DNA of 64,000 bases from Prevotella sp. (GTDB lineage: Bacteria; Bacteroidota; Bacteroidia; Bacteroidales; Bacteroidaceae). Below the pieces are notes generated by a model, which worked only from the letters and a program-made list of their open reading frames with translations, made no database searches and was not told the origin of the DNA. The stretch lies in contig JAFUAY010000047.1 of the NCBI GenBank assembly GCA_017460515.1, positions 1 to 64,000 on the forward strand, in the 5' to 3' direction. Position numbers and translations under genes: made by a program. Shown here piece by piece: positions 28,047 to 37,320 of the stretch (its first letter is position 1; the number at the start of each line of letters is the position of its first letter).

Positions 28047-29882
28047 TTAGTTGATGCTAAAGCCGAAGTCGTAGAAGAGGGTCTCCTCCTCAACGGGCTT
28101 GGTATACCAGTCGGTGCAGTCCTGAACGCCGTTGACCACCTTGGCTGAGAAGTCAGCAAACGTAGGATAGGCCTTCACGATAGAAACCTTCTCCTTGGGC
28201 CATGCAAACTTGGTAGGTATGCACAGTCCATAAGGCTCAGTACCCTTCAGTCCCTGTGACAGCGGTGTATGGATCGTATCGTTTGTTCTGAGGTTGACGA
28301 TGTAGAAGTCCTGCGGTGTCATATTCTCCTGAACGAGAGCCGAGGCATTTGAGTTACGGATGATGACTGAATGCAACTTGGAATTCTTCTTCACATCAGG
28401 ATAATTGATTTTCGGAGTATTGATGAAGCCTTCTATTTCGAACAGTTCATGCAGCTCGCTACCACCGAACAAAGGATGCACCTCGCCAGTCACACGATCC
28501 TTGAAATAAGCCTTGATAGGATCATTTGCGCCCAGGGCTACCAAGTGAGCAAAGAGACAAGGCACGCGGTTCTGGTTACCACGACTCACCTCGATGACCA
28601 CATCGTTCATGTCATAGTCGCCATTCTTGGTATCCTCGAAAGCGAAGCTGTAGAGATGATGAACCTGCTTGGTATTGTTGACAGAGATAAAGTCGCCTAC
28701 ATTACCCTCGATCATCACCACCATATCCTGATAGTTGAAGTTGTTGATCCAGTCTTCCAGACCTACGAACTTATAGCCGTTACGCTCGAAGAAGAAAGCA
28801 TGGTTGGCCTCTTTCCACCAGTCAAAGCCCATCGTATCGCCAAAGCCCTTCACATCGTGCAGGTACATAGAGCGGTCCACATTTGCCTCGCCCTCAGCAT
28901 ACCACTCCATAGCACAGCCGTTCAACTCAGAGACACGGATGAAGAAGCTCACCTCCGTACCTTCTGGGAACTCATAAGAAGCATTGCCGTTCTGATCGTA
29001 ATAGACGAGCTTGAACGAGTTGCAGTCAGCAGTAAACTTGGTGTTCTTGTTGTATTCCTCTGCAAAGAGGTACTTCTTCACCGTCTTATAGCTGTGCTCC
29101 TGGCCCTTCTCGAAATAGAAATAACCCAACTGCATCTTGTAGTTGATCACGCCGCTTGAACCTACGGGAGTAGCCGTAATCGTACCGCCACCCTCGCCTA
29201 CCGTAGCGTAGTAGAACGTGCGGATATCATCATACTTATGAAGAACACGGTCATTATTATTGCCTGCAAAATACTTTGCAAAAGTTTCAAAGATTTCCTG
29301 ACGGTTGCTGAAATTACGAACCTCGGCAGCACCAGAGACCACAGCCACCTGATCATCCCATCCCTTATCAGCCAAATCGCGCTTATTATAGCTATCTGTC
29401 CACTGCAAGTCACCATAAGCAGGCATCGAACGGCGACTTGCTCTTGCTGCGCTCACCACGCTATAGCCGCGGTTAGAGAAGTCCACCAGTCCATCAGCAG
29501 TCTGGAAAGGAACTACGCGCAGATTGCCTTCAGCATCCGTACATCCGGCATAGAGCGTCGTCATATAAGAAGGGCACTGGAACGAAAGTGCCTTATTCAG
29601 ATCATTCGTCGTAGCCAGAATCGTTGCCGTAGAATCAGCGAAGGGGTTAGCCGTATAGATCACCAACTCCGTAGCCTTGATATCAGCAGGCAGGTTCGTC
29701 ACCTTTGCCACCTGCTCAGTTTCCATCTGCCAGGTCTGCTCCTTGTTGATAGTGAAATCAAGCGAAGCCTTACGCTTTGCATCCTCCAATGCCTTCACGG
29801 CATCAGCATCATAATAATCGTCCTTGTTGCTACAAGAAACTGTCACAACGGCTAACATAGCCAACAAAACAATCTTTTTCAT
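28047..29882 (-). CDS. LruC/DUF4842-type surface lipoprotein
   Basis: 611 residues. Signal peptidase II signal with lipobox VTVSC and acidic residues right after (SNKDDYYDAD), which favours surface export in Bacteroidetes. The C-terminal half has GDYDMNDVVIEVSRG, the calcium-loop-like DYDMND motif of the LruC/DUF4842 domain, then LVALGANDPIKAYFKD and a long beta domain to the end. The role of LruC domains is unclear; many are extracellular and calcium-binding in appearance. It leads a two-gene unit with the GH28 enzyme, so a part in pectin handling at the surface is a reasonable guess. Confidence 0.8.
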   Translation of the reverse strand: MKKIVLLAMLAVVTVSCSNKDDYYDADAVKALEDAKRKASLDFTINKEQTWQMETEQVAKVTNLPADIKATELVIYTANPFADSTATILATTNDLNKALSFQCPSYMTTLYAGCTDAEGNLRVVPFQTADGLVDFSNRGYSVVSAARASRRSMPAYGDLQWTDSYNKRDLADKGWDDQVAVVSGAAEVRNFSNRQEIFETFAKYFAGNNNDRVLHKYDDIRTFYYATVGEGGGTITATPVGSSGVINYKMQLGYFYFEKGQEHSYKTVKKYLFAEEYNKNTKFTADCNSFKLVYYDQNGNASYEFPEGTEVSFFIRVSELNGCAMEWYAEGEANVDRSMYLHDVKGFGDTMGFDWWKEANHAFFFERNGYKFVGLEDWINNFNYQDMVVMIEGNVGDFISVNNTKQVHHLYSFAFEDTKNGDYDMNDVVIEVSRGNQNRVPCLFAHLVALGANDPIKAYFKDRVTGEVHPLFGGSELHELFEIEGFINTPKINYPDVKKNSKLHSVIIRNSNASALVQENMTPQDFYIVNLRTNDTIHTPLSQGLKGTEPYGLCIPTKFAWPKEKVSIVKAYPTFADFSAKVVNGVQDCTDWYTKPVEEETLFYDFGFSIN

Positions 29883-29933
29883 ATCTGCCTCAATATAAAA
29901 ACCTTAAACCTCTAATTATATATAATTCTGGCG

Positions 29934-29964
29934 CAAAAATACAAACAATTCGCAAAATAGTCAA
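29934..29964 (-). promoter_or_regulatory. Promoter of the LruC lipoprotein-GH28 unit
   Basis: Minus-strand TATTTTTG (29941-29934) followed by CGCC, with TTG (29964-29962) 20 bases upstream. The ATG is about 50 bases downstream. Confidence 0.6.
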
Positions 29965-30009
29965 GAAAAAAGTAAAAAAAGAACAGAGAAATTTGATTTT
30001 TAACACCCT

Positions 30010-30756
30010 TTATAAGTTCCACTTAACTGCCAACGTGGGGTTGACGAAGAAGGTCTTGTCGCTGTAGTAGTTGATGATGAAGTTATTGCTGATCTCAACC
30101 TCTGTGCCAATGGAGAGATGCTTGTTGACATTATACCATAGTTGGGGCTCAGTCAGCAGTACCAGCATGCCGTGTCCCTGCTCGTTGTCAGCATAATTGC
30201 CACCCTTCTCACCACGCCACAGATCGATGAAGCCTGAGAAGGTGAGTTTGCCAGCGAGGAAATTCAGTCCCCACGCACCTGTGAGCTGGAAGCTGGCATA
30301 CGAGCGGGAGCCTTCATAGCTCTTGAAGAACTGCTTATAGAGTGCCTGCACAGACCATGTCTTTGAGAAATCGGCATTGTGACCATTGTAAGCAACACCT
30401 GCAAGGCCTGCCTGCTGATAACTGCCGTTACCGATAGCTGGTGCATGCCACAGGCCACCATTATACTCAACATGGGCTGCAAAGGGCGACTCCTTGCCCA
30501 GTTTCACTTCACGAGAGATCTCGGTGTAGATGCTTCGCGTAGCCTTGCTGGTGAGGTCGATGTCGAAGAAATAGTACCACGACCCCCAGTCATCGGATTT
30601 GAACTGTTCAAGGGTTGCGGTGACCTTCTGTCGATCAGCCTCTTCATTGCTGTAGAGATTGCGACCGAAGTCATAGTGTAACTGAATGTTCTGTGAGTCT
30701 ACGCATATGGCTACTACAGCCATCAGTGCGGTCATCATAAGTTTTTTCATATCCAT
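30010..30756 (-). CDS. DUF5020 family outer-membrane-like protein
   Basis: 248 residues. A signal peptide ends near CVDSQNIQLHYDFG. The rest alternates polar and aromatic residues as in a small outer-membrane beta-barrel and ends in FVNPTLAVKWNL, with a near-terminal aromatic. QLHYDFGRNLYSNEEADRQKVTATLEQF is the usual opening of DUF5020 proteins, which resemble nucleoside-channel (Tsx-like) barrels; transport of a small molecule is inference. ATG 30750 (MKKLMM) is an alternative start two codons in. It lies downstream of lpdA but has its own promoter. Confidence 0.75.
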   Translation of the reverse strand: MDMKKLMMTALMAVVAICVDSQNIQLHYDFGRNLYSNEEADRQKVTATLEQFKSDDWGSWYYFFDIDLTSKATRSIYTEISREVKLGKESPFAAHVEYNGGLWHAPAIGNGSYQQAGLAGVAYNGHNADFSKTWSVQALYKQFFKSYEGSRSYASFQLTGAWGLNFLAGKLTFSGFIDLWRGEKGGNYADNEQGHGMLVLLTEPQLWYNVNKHLSIGTEVEISNNFIINYYSDKTFFVNPTLAVKWNL

Positions 30757-30786
30757 CTTCTATTTGTTATTTGCAAAATTTGGGTG

Positions 30787-30817
30787 CAAAATTACAAATA
30801 ACAATTTATACTGACAA
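30787..30817 (-). promoter_or_regulatory. DUF5020 gene promoter overlapping the end of lpdA
   Basis: Minus-strand TAATTTTG (30794-30787) followed by CACC, with CTTG near 30818-30815 about 20 bases upstream. The -33 part lies inside the last codons of lpdA (stop at 30806). Confidence 0.65.
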
Positions 30818-32134
30818 GAGAATCTCGCCAAAAGTGGGATGGATATGTATCATATCGCGCAACTGCTCCAACGTGGTATGGCGGCACATCAGTACGCTGA
30901 CCTCCTGCACGATGTCGGCAGCATGGGCTCCATAGGCATGACAGCCAAGGATAAGGGCTTCCCCCGACCCCTCCGAAGAAAGGGTGTCTTTTTCTGACGG
31001 AGGACTGACGAAGAGTTTGAGCATACCTTCAGGTTCGCCCATCGTGAGGGCCTTGCCATTGGCACGCCAGAAGGCTTTGCGGCACTCATAGGGTATGCCC
31101 TGCGCCTTCAGCTGGTCTTCAGTAGGTCCTACGCAGGCAGCCTCTGGAGTAGTAAAGATAGCTGCTGGCATGATGTCGAAACGGATTCCGTCCTGTCTGC
31201 CAAGAATCTGATTCACCACATGGACGCCTTGCATCTCAGCAGCATGAGCCAACATCTGGCGACCATTGCAATCGCCAATGGCATAGAGATGGGATGTGAG
31301 GTCCGAGGTACGAGGTGCTAGGTCCGAGGATGGGTGAGAGATAATCTGGAAATGATCATCAACGGGGATGGCGCCATTGGGAGCGAGGGTGACGCCTAAT
31401 GATTCCAGGTTCAGTCCCTCTGTACGAGGCTTTCGACCCGTAGCCATCAGGATCACATCAGCATCTATATCTGCCACATCGTCTACGGCAGTCTTCATCT
31501 TGAAGGTGATGCCCTGCTTCTCCAGATACTTGCGCAGGCGCTTGGCAATATCGCTATCGAGGGCAGGCAAGCACTCCTTCAGATACTCAATCACTGTAAC
31601 CTCAGCGCCAAAGCGATGAAAGACAGAGGCGAACTCCATTCCGATGACGCCTGCCCCAATGATGGAAAGGCGCTTCGGCAGGGTGTCAAGACGCAAAAGA
31701 CCTGTGGAATCAACAACACGAGGGTCAGTATCAGCACCTTTGATGGGCAGCCATTTGGTTTCAGAGCCAGTGGCAATGATAATGTTTTTAGAAGAGACAG
31801 GAGGGAGGAGAGATGAACGAGGTTGCACCGTTTGAGAGTCAATAATCGTTGCCTTCTCACGAACCAAGGTGATGTTAGGATGAGAGAGGATCTGCTCTAC
31901 CCCACTCCGCAGTTGCGGAACCACCTGAGCCATGCGTTCACGCGCCTCAGCGAAGGAAGCAGCATGAACATAGGTCTTGGTTGGGATACACCCTACATTC
32001 AGACAGGTTCCCCCTACCTCAGCATCCTCAAAGATTGTGACCTTCAGTCCCTGCTTGGCTGCATATTCAGCAGCGCGGTAGCCCCCTGGACCCGCTCCGA
32101 TGATAATGAGATCTGTACTATTCATATCTTTCAT
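30806..32134 (-). CDS. lpdA: Dihydrolipoyl dehydrogenase (L-protein)
   Basis: 442 residues. FAD enzyme that reoxidises the lipoyl arm of GcvH with NAD+. The FAD motif [15 protein letters not shown] opens the chain, the redox pair is in [13 protein letters not shown], the NAD motif is [15 protein letters not shown], and HIHPTFGE near the C-terminus holds the catalytic His. Two segments are foreign to the family: [17 protein letters not shown] before HLYAIGD, and [18 protein letters not shown] between MLKLFV and ILGCHAYG. Both are in frame and encoded by simple or palindromic repeats. The ATG at 32134 overlaps the gcvPB stop as ATGA; ATG 32125 is an alternative. It is the last gene of the glycine-cleavage operon. 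Confidence 0.93.
   Translation of the reverse strand: MKDMNSTDLIIIGAGPGGYRAAEYAAKQGLKVTIFEDAEVGGTCLNVGCIPTKTYVHAASFAEARERMAQVVPQLRSGVEQILSHPNITLVREKATIIDSQTVQPRSSLLPPVSSKNIIIATGSETKWLPIKGADTDPRVVDSTGLLRLDTLPKRLSIIGAGVIGMEFASVFHRFGAEVTVIEYLKECLPALDSDIAKRLRKYLEKQGITFKMKTAVDDVADIDADVILMATGRKPRTEGLNLESLGVTLAPNGAIPVDDHFQIISHPSSDLAPRTSDLTSHLYAIGDCNGRQMLAHAAEMQGVHVVNQILGRQDGIRFDIMPAAIFTTPEAACVGPTEDQLKAQGIPYECRKAFWRANGKALTMGEPEGMLKLFVSPPSEKDTLSSEGSGEALILGCHAYGAHAADIVQEVSVLMCRHTTLEQLRDMIHIHPTFGEILLSV
30957..31007. repeat. Palindromic in-frame insertion in lpdA (C-terminal)
   Basis: CCTCCG (30970-30975) pairs with CGGAGG (30998-31003), with GAAAG/CTTTTTC able to extend the stem. It is preceded by CCCCCGACCC. 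It encodes about 16 extra residues between two conserved beta-strands of the dimerisation domain. Confidence 0.6.
31296..31340. repeat. GAGGTCCGAGGTACGAGGT simple repeat in frame in lpdA
   Basis: Five imperfect copies of a 7-8-base word around GAGGTNC (GAGGTCC, GAGGTAC, GAGGTGC, TAGGTCC, GAGGATG). It encodes about 15 extra residues just before the FAD-binding HLYAIGD motif. Confidence 0.75.
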
Positions 32135-33537
32135 TTTTCATCTCTCATCTTGCGATAAGTCACTACGGGATGCTTTGCAGCCAACACATCGTCGACGCGT
32201 CCGATGGGTGTATTGTGAGGAGCCGACTTCACTAGTTCGGGGTCGTTCTTGGCTTCCTCAGCAATCTTCCGCATCACAGCTATAAAGCCATCAATCGTTT
32301 CTTTCGACTCGTTCTCCGTTGGCTCAATCATGAGACTTTCATGGAAAAGCAACGGGAAATAGATGGTAGGTGCATGATAGCCGTAATCCAACAGGCGCTT
32401 GGCTACATCCATCGTGGTGACGCCAGAGAGCTTATCCTTGAGTCCATCAAACACGAACTCATGTTTGCAGAGTCCGTCGATGGGCAACTCATAGACATCC
32501 TTCAGCAACTCCTTGATATAGTTGGCATTGAGCGTAGCCAAGGGTCCCACCTCTTTAATATGGTCGCGTCCCAACGAAAGGATATAAGAATAGGCTCGCA
32601 TGGCAACAGCGAAATTGCCGTGATAAGGCGATACCTCTGGGAAGAACTGTTCCAACCCTTCGCGCACGCCCACTGGGCCTGCACCAGGTCCGCCACCGCC
32701 ATGAGGGGTGGAGAAGGTCTTGTGCAGATTGATGTGCATCACATCGAAGCCCATATCCCCTGGACGACAAGCACCCAGCATTGGGTTCAGGTTGGCACCG
32801 TCATAATACATCAGGCCACCTGCCTGGTGGATCAGTCTTTCAATCTCAGGGATACGCGTTTCAAAGAGTCCAAGCGTATTGGGATTGGTCATCATCATGG
32901 CAGCGATGCTGTCTTTTTCCTGATTAACCAGTCGTTCAAGATCTTCAAGATCTACCAGACCATCAGCAGTCGATTTCACCTCCAGGATCTCCAACCCACA
33001 GACAGCAGCAGAAGCGGGGTTCGTACCGTGTGCACTGTCTGGCACAATCACCTTTTTGCGGGCTTCATCGCCACGACTCTCATGATTGCCTTTGATAATC
33101 ATGAGTCCCGTCAGTTCACCATGAGCGCCAGCGAAAGGCTTCAGCGTAAAGGCATGCATACCCGTCAGCGCACAAAGCGACTTGCAGAGTAAAGCACACA
33201 TAGCCTCAGCGCCACGCACAGTGTCCTTGGGCTGCAGGGGGTGGAGACTGACGAACTGTGGCAGTGCAGCCACCTCCTCATTGATCTTGGGATTATACTT
33301 CATCGTGCACGATCCCAGGGGATAGAACCCATTATCGACGCCAAAGTTGTTGGCAGAGAGATTGGTATAGTGGCGCACCACCGTCATCTCGTCGCACTCA
33401 GGCAGTTCAGCATCCTGGGTGCGCTGCATCGAAGCAGGAATCTCGTAATCTCCGAAACGATTCTTTGGCAGACTGTAACCTTTGCGACCCTCCTTTGAGA
33501 GTTCAAAGATCAGATTTCCATATAACTTATTATTCAT
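32131..33537 (-). CDS. gcvPB: Glycine dehydrogenase (decarboxylating) subunit 2
   Basis: 468 residues, the C-terminal half of the P-protein in organisms that split it. The PLP lysine is in [19 protein letters not shown] near residue 274. The opening [14 protein letters not shown] and the central [11 protein letters not shown] are typical. With GcvPA it decarboxylates glycine and passes the aminomethyl group to lipoylated GcvH. ATGA overlaps join it to gcvPA upstream (33534-33537) and lpdA downstream (32131-32134), pointing to coupled translation. Confidence 0.95.
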   Translation of the reverse strand: MNNKLYGNLIFELSKEGRKGYSLPKNRFGDYEIPASMQRTQDAELPECDEMTVVRHYTNLSANNFGVDNGFYPLGSCTMKYNPKINEEVAALPQFVSLHPLQPKDTVRGAEAMCALLCKSLCALTGMHAFTLKPFAGAHGELTGLMIIKGNHESRGDEARKKVIVPDSAHGTNPASAAVCGLEILEVKSTADGLVDLEDLERLVNQEKDSIAAMMMTNPNTLGLFETRIPEIERLIHQAGGLMYYDGANLNPMLGACRPGDMGFDVMHINLHKTFSTPHGGGGPGAGPVGVREGLEQFFPEVSPYHGNFAVAMRAYSYILSLGRDHIKEVGPLATLNANYIKELLKDVYELPIDGLCKHEFVFDGLKDKLSGVTTMDVAKRLLDYGYHAPTIYFPLLFHESLMIEPTENESKETIDGFIAVMRKIAEEAKNDPELVKSAPHNTPIGRVDDVLAAKHPVVTYRKMRDEK

Positions 33538-34850
33538 ATCGATGCAATCTGAACGAGGTTTTCAATTTCTTCTTTCGTACGCTTTTCAGTGACAGCGAAG
33601 AGGAGTCCATTGTCAAGTTTTACTCCGCCAAGGATTCCTGCGTCAATAAATCGCTGATAGAGAGCGTCCGTATCTCCATCGTACTTCACATAGAACTCGT
33701 TGAAGAACGGCTGGTCGTAGACCAGATGGAACCTACCTGTTTTCTTCAGTTCATCCCAAAGATAATGGGCACCCGCGTAAGAGAGCTCTGCTGCCTCACG
33801 CAATCCCTGTTTGCCCATCAGCGAGCAATACATGGTGACGAAGAGCGCCATCAGCGACTGGTTGGAACAGATGTTCGACGTAGCCTTCTGTCGACGGATG
33901 TGCTGTTCGCGGGCCTGAAGGGTCAAGACGAAAGCGCGCTGTCCGCGGTTGTCGAGCGTCTTTCCCACGATTCGTCCTGGTATCTTACGGATCAGCTTCT
34001 CCGTACAGCACATATAGCCCACATAAGGGCCACCGAACTGCATGGGGATGCCCAGCGACTGACCATCGCCCACCGCAATGTCGGCACCCCATTCGCCTGG
34101 GGTCTTCAGCACGGCAAGGTCAGCTATAATACTGTTCATGATGAAGAGTGCCTTCTTCTCATGAGCAGCCTCAGCAAAGCCGGTATAGTCTTCCACGATG
34201 CCATAATAGTTAGGCTGCTGAACCAATACGCCAGCAACATCCTCAGAGGCAGACAGCTGGGACTGGAGGGCGGAGAGGTCTGTGACACCATCCTTCTGTG
34301 GAATCATCTCCAGTTCAACACCATGGAAATGGGCATAGGTCCTGACAACTGCCAATGTCTTGGGGTCAATGGTCTCACTGACAAGTACCTTATTCTGCTT
34401 CTTGCCTGCAGCGACAGCCATCATCACAGCCTCGGCACAAGCGGTAGTACCGTCATACATGGAGGCATTCGATATCTCCATACCCGTCAGTTCAGTCATC
34501 ATCGACTGGAACTCAAAGATATAATGGAGTGTGCCCTGAGAGATTTCAGCCTGATAGGGCGTATAACTGGTCAGAAACTCTGAACGTGAGAGCAAGTCGG
34601 GAATCGCGGAGGGGGTATAATGGTCATATACACCTGCACCAGCGAAACACGTCAGCACACAGTTCTGGGCTCCGAGTTTCTCGAAAAGCTGCCTCACCTC
34701 CAGTTCACTCATCTCTGCAGGCAGCTCATATTCGCCACGGAAACGAATCGCTTCAGGCACCTCAGCATAGAGTGCATCGAGCGAGTCGACACCTACGCGA
34801 GCCAGCATCTCCTGAAGGTCGGAAGCGGTGTGGGGGAAATACTTGTACAT
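33534..34850 (-). CDS. gcvPA: Glycine dehydrogenase (decarboxylating) subunit 1
   Basis: 438 residues, the N-terminal half of the split P-protein. [16 protein letters not shown] is the usual start, [23 protein letters not shown] and [14 protein letters not shown] are signature stretches, and [16 protein letters not shown] lies near the C-terminus. It works as a heterotetramer with GcvPB. It follows gcvH by 31 bases and shares an ATGA with gcvPB. Confidence 0.95.
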   Translation of the reverse strand: MYKYFPHTASDLQEMLARVGVDSLDALYAEVPEAIRFRGEYELPAEMSELEVRQLFEKLGAQNCVLTCFAGAGVYDHYTPSAIPDLLSRSEFLTSYTPYQAEISQGTLHYIFEFQSMMTELTGMEISNASMYDGTTACAEAVMMAVAAGKKQNKVLVSETIDPKTLAVVRTYAHFHGVELEMIPQKDGVTDLSALQSQLSASEDVAGVLVQQPNYYGIVEDYTGFAEAAHEKKALFIMNSIIADLAVLKTPGEWGADIAVGDGQSLGIPMQFGGPYVGYMCCTEKLIRKIPGRIVGKTLDNRGQRAFVLTLQAREQHIRRQKATSNICSNQSLMALFVTMYCSLMGKQGLREAAELSYAGAHYLWDELKKTGRFHLVYDQPFFNEFYVKYDGDTDALYQRFIDAGILGGVKLDNGLLFAVTEKRTKEEIENLVQIASI

Positions 34851-34881
34851 TGTTGAGAGTCTTAGCTTTTAAACTCCACAC

Positions 34882-35262
34882 TTATTTCTCACAGAACTCT
34901 GCATAGGCAGCTGCATCCATGAGCTTATCAATCTCAGTCTTATCAGTCAGTTCCACCTTGATAATCCAGTTCTCCCAAGGATCCTTGTTGACGAGTTCAG
35001 GTTCGTCTTCGAGAGCCTCGTTGACTTCCACAACGGTTCCGCTGACGGGAGAAATCAGATCGCTGGCAGCCTTCACGCTTTCAACAGCTCCAAATTCCTC
35101 GCCTGCTGTCACCTCATCGTCAACCTCTGGCATATCGACGTAGACCACGTTGCCCAACGCATGCTGTGCGTAGTCAGTAATACCCACGAATCCATATTCG
35201 CCTTCAATTCTCACATACTCGTGCGACTCACTGTAGTAGAGTCCTTCTTTTACTGTAGCCAT
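34882..35262 (-). CDS. gcvH: Glycine cleavage system H protein
   Basis: 126 residues. The small lipoyl carrier that shuttles the aminomethyl group between P-, T- and L-proteins. The lipoyl lysine is in AVESVKAASDLISPVSG, near residue 63. The opening VKEGLYYSESHEYVRIEG and the acidic C-terminus ending in AYAEFCEK are typical. It lies 17 bases after gcvT. Confidence 0.96.
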   Translation of the reverse strand: MATVKEGLYYSESHEYVRIEGEYGFVGITDYAQHALGNVVYVDMPEVDDEVTAGEEFGAVESVKAASDLISPVSGTVVEVNEALEDEPELVNKDPWENWIIKVELTDKTEIDKLMDAAAYAEFCEK

Positions 35263-35279
35263 AATCGTATAGTTTTTAG

Positions 35280-36395
35280 TTATTTCTTGTAATGCTTTTC
35301 GTAGAAGCGCTTTTTCACGATGACGCCAGGAAACACCTTCTTGCGTATCTGAATATCGACCTCAGTACCCAGCGGAGCATAGGCACTGTCAATGAGCGCC
35401 ATGCACACGCTCTTGTCAGTAGAAATGGTGTGATAGCCTGTGGTCACCTCGCCAATCACCTCGCCCTGTTTGTTCAGGACTGGATAGCCATGACGGGGAA
35501 TGGCTTTGTCCTGCAGTTCTATACCCACCAGTTTCCGGGCTGTACCCTCTGCTTTCTGACGTGCTAAGGCTTCCTTTCCGATAAAATCCTCCTTGTCGAG
35601 CTTGACGAACATGCCCAGACCTGCCATGATGGGCGAGATGTCAGCAGAGAGTTCGTCGCCATAGAGGGGCAGTCCCACCTCAAAGCGCAACGTATCACGA
35701 CAGCCCAGTCCACAAGCCTGCACGCCAGCAGCAATCATCTTGTCCCAACAATTATTAATGTACGCGTGCGTGGCATAGATCTCAAAGCCGTCCTCACCCG
35801 TATAGCCTGTACGCGAGATGATCAGGGTCTCCCCCTCAACGTCAAAGTATTTTGCCGTATAGAATGTCATCTCCTGACAGGGCAGGCCCAACACGCGATC
35901 GATGGTCTCTTCAGCCAAAGGGCCCTGAACGGCAATCTGTCCGTAATAGTCTGACTGATTCGTCAGTTCTATATCGAAGCCAGCTGCCTGCTGCTGCATC
36001 CACGCCCAGTCTTTATCTATGTTGGAAGCATTGATCACGAGGAAATAGTCATTCTCACCCATCACATATACCAGCAGATCGTCGACCGTTCCGCCATCCT
36101 CATAGCACATCATGCCATAGAAGATCTTTCCGATGGGGGCACCAGCCACACTGTTGGTAAAGATGTGCTGTACGTAGCGCTCAGCATCCTTACCACGAAC
36201 GGTGACCTCACCCATGTGACTCACATCAAACATGCCCACCCGCTGACGCACAGCCATGTGTTCAGGAACGATTCCCACATACTGGATGGGCATCTCAAAG
36301 CCTCCGAATGGGGAGATCAGAGCCCCCATTGCCACATGTTTTTCATAGAGGCACGTACGCTTCTCCCGTTGTTGATTGTCTTGTCTTATTGCCAT
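35280..36395 (-). CDS. gcvT: Aminomethyltransferase (T-protein)
   Basis: 371 residues. Transfers the one-carbon unit from GcvH to tetrahydrofolate and releases ammonia. FGGFEMPIQYVGIVPEHMAVRQRVGMFDVSHMGEV is the family opening; RTGYTGEDGFEIY near the middle and the C-terminal barrel (GYPVLNKQGEVIGEVTTGYHT) are present. There is a slight N-terminal extension (MAIRQDNQQREK) before the conserved TCLYEKHVAMGA. It follows lplA by 39 bases with no promoter visible between. Confidence 0.95.
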   Translation of the reverse strand: MAIRQDNQQREKRTCLYEKHVAMGALISPFGGFEMPIQYVGIVPEHMAVRQRVGMFDVSHMGEVTVRGKDAERYVQHIFTNSVAGAPIGKIFYGMMCYEDGGTVDDLLVYVMGENDYFLVINASNIDKDWAWMQQQAAGFDIELTNQSDYYGQIAVQGPLAEETIDRVLGLPCQEMTFYTAKYFDVEGETLIISRTGYTGEDGFEIYATHAYINNCWDKMIAAGVQACGLGCRDTLRFEVGLPLYGDELSADISPIMAGLGMFVKLDKEDFIGKEALARQKAEGTARKLVGIELQDKAIPRHGYPVLNKQGEVIGEVTTGYHTISTDKSVCMALIDSAYAPLGTEVDIQIRKKVFPGVIVKKRFYEKHYKK

Positions 36396-36434
36396 TTCAA
36401 TGATTGATTTAGTTATTGGTTTTCAGTTTCTATT

Positions 36435-37142
36435 TCATAGTGCGTAGACGAATTCATCCTCCAGATATGTCTGTTCTAACGCCTCGATAGCCTCGACATC
36501 GGCAGGAGTGAGTCTGTATTCGCCTTCACAAAGGGTCTGTCGGATGAACGTCTTCAGCTCTTCCTTTGAAATCGTAAGATAGTCTTTCAGCAGGGTGATG
36601 CGCTGACGAACACTGGCAATGCCTTTCGCCTGTAGTTTCTCCTTGGGTGGCGTGATGGCCTGCAACATGTGTTCCATCCGCGTATCATAGAGCAGTGTAG
36701 CATGTACGACATTTCGTCCGTTCAGGTGGTAACAGGCAGAACCACTCACCTTCTTTCCTTCCACCAGCACATCATTATGGCTGGTCGAGACTGACTCTAT
36801 TCCCAGCTTACGAAGTACGAGTAGCAACATATTGATAAAGGTATAGAACGCCACATTCACTTTTTCCTCAGCAGTCACATACGACAACATCATATTTCCC
36901 TTGTCAGCATAGACACAGCCTCCCCCACTCTTCCTGCGATACATCGCAATTCCGTTGGCACGACAGTAGGACTCGTTCACCTCCTGACCCACTGCCTGGT
37001 TACGTCCGAAGATCACGCTCGGACCCACCTGCCATATAAAGAAGAGATCGTGCTCGCTGCACTGGCGGGCCACGTACTCCTCCATAGCCAGATAGAACGA
37101 TAATCGTCGCTCTTTCTCTTCAGGAAGTGAAACATACTTCAT
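36435..37142 (-). CDS. lplA: Lipoate-protein ligase A (catalytic domain only)
   Basis: 235 residues. Attaches lipoate to the GcvH lysine through lipoyl-AMP. The lipoate-binding motif RRKSGGGCVYADKGNMMLSY and the catalytic lysine motif GKKVSGSACY are both present. It is about 100 residues shorter than E. coli LplA and lacks most of the C-terminal accessory domain, as in several short ligases. Being the first gene of the gcv transcript, it likely serves GcvH directly. A promoter lies 40-70 bases upstream. Confidence 0.9.
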   Translation of the reverse strand: MKYVSLPEEKERRLSFYLAMEEYVARQCSEHDLFFIWQVGPSVIFGRNQAVGQEVNESYCRANGIAMYRRKSGGGCVYADKGNMMLSYVTAEEKVNVAFYTFINMLLLVLRKLGIESVSTSHNDVLVEGKKVSGSACYHLNGRNVVHATLLYDTRMEHMLQAITPPKEKLQAKGIASVRQRITLLKDYLTISKEELKTFIRQTLCEGEYRLTPADVEAIEALEQTYLEDEFVYAL

Positions 37143-37183
37143 TCTTCAAATAGCATGATTTGTCAGGTTAGCGAATAACAGTG

Positions 37184-37215
37184 CAAATATATGAACTATT
37201 TATGTAACAACCAAA
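37184..37215 (-). promoter_or_regulatory. Promoter of the lplA-gcv operon
   Basis: Minus-strand TATATTTG (37191-37184) followed by CAC, with TTTG (37215-37212) 20 bases upstream. The leader is only about 40 bases, too short for a glycine riboswitch. Confidence 0.7.
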
Positions 37216-37320
37216 GAATTCTCATACTATTTTTTTGAAAAAAACTTGCATAGCTCGAAAAAAATGTGTTATTTTGCACGAAATTTCGAAAAAATACCAA
37301 AATACAAGAAGAAAAAAGAA

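Noticed and set aside
33465..34583. 372-residue plus-strand frame opposite gcvPA
   Set aside because: Shadow of a conserved gene; its composition follows from the codons of gcvPA.
36396..37183. Glycine riboswitch for the gcv operon
   Set aside because: The leader before lplA is about 40 bases and the lplA-gcvT gap 39 bases, too short; no tandem aptamer pattern is seen.
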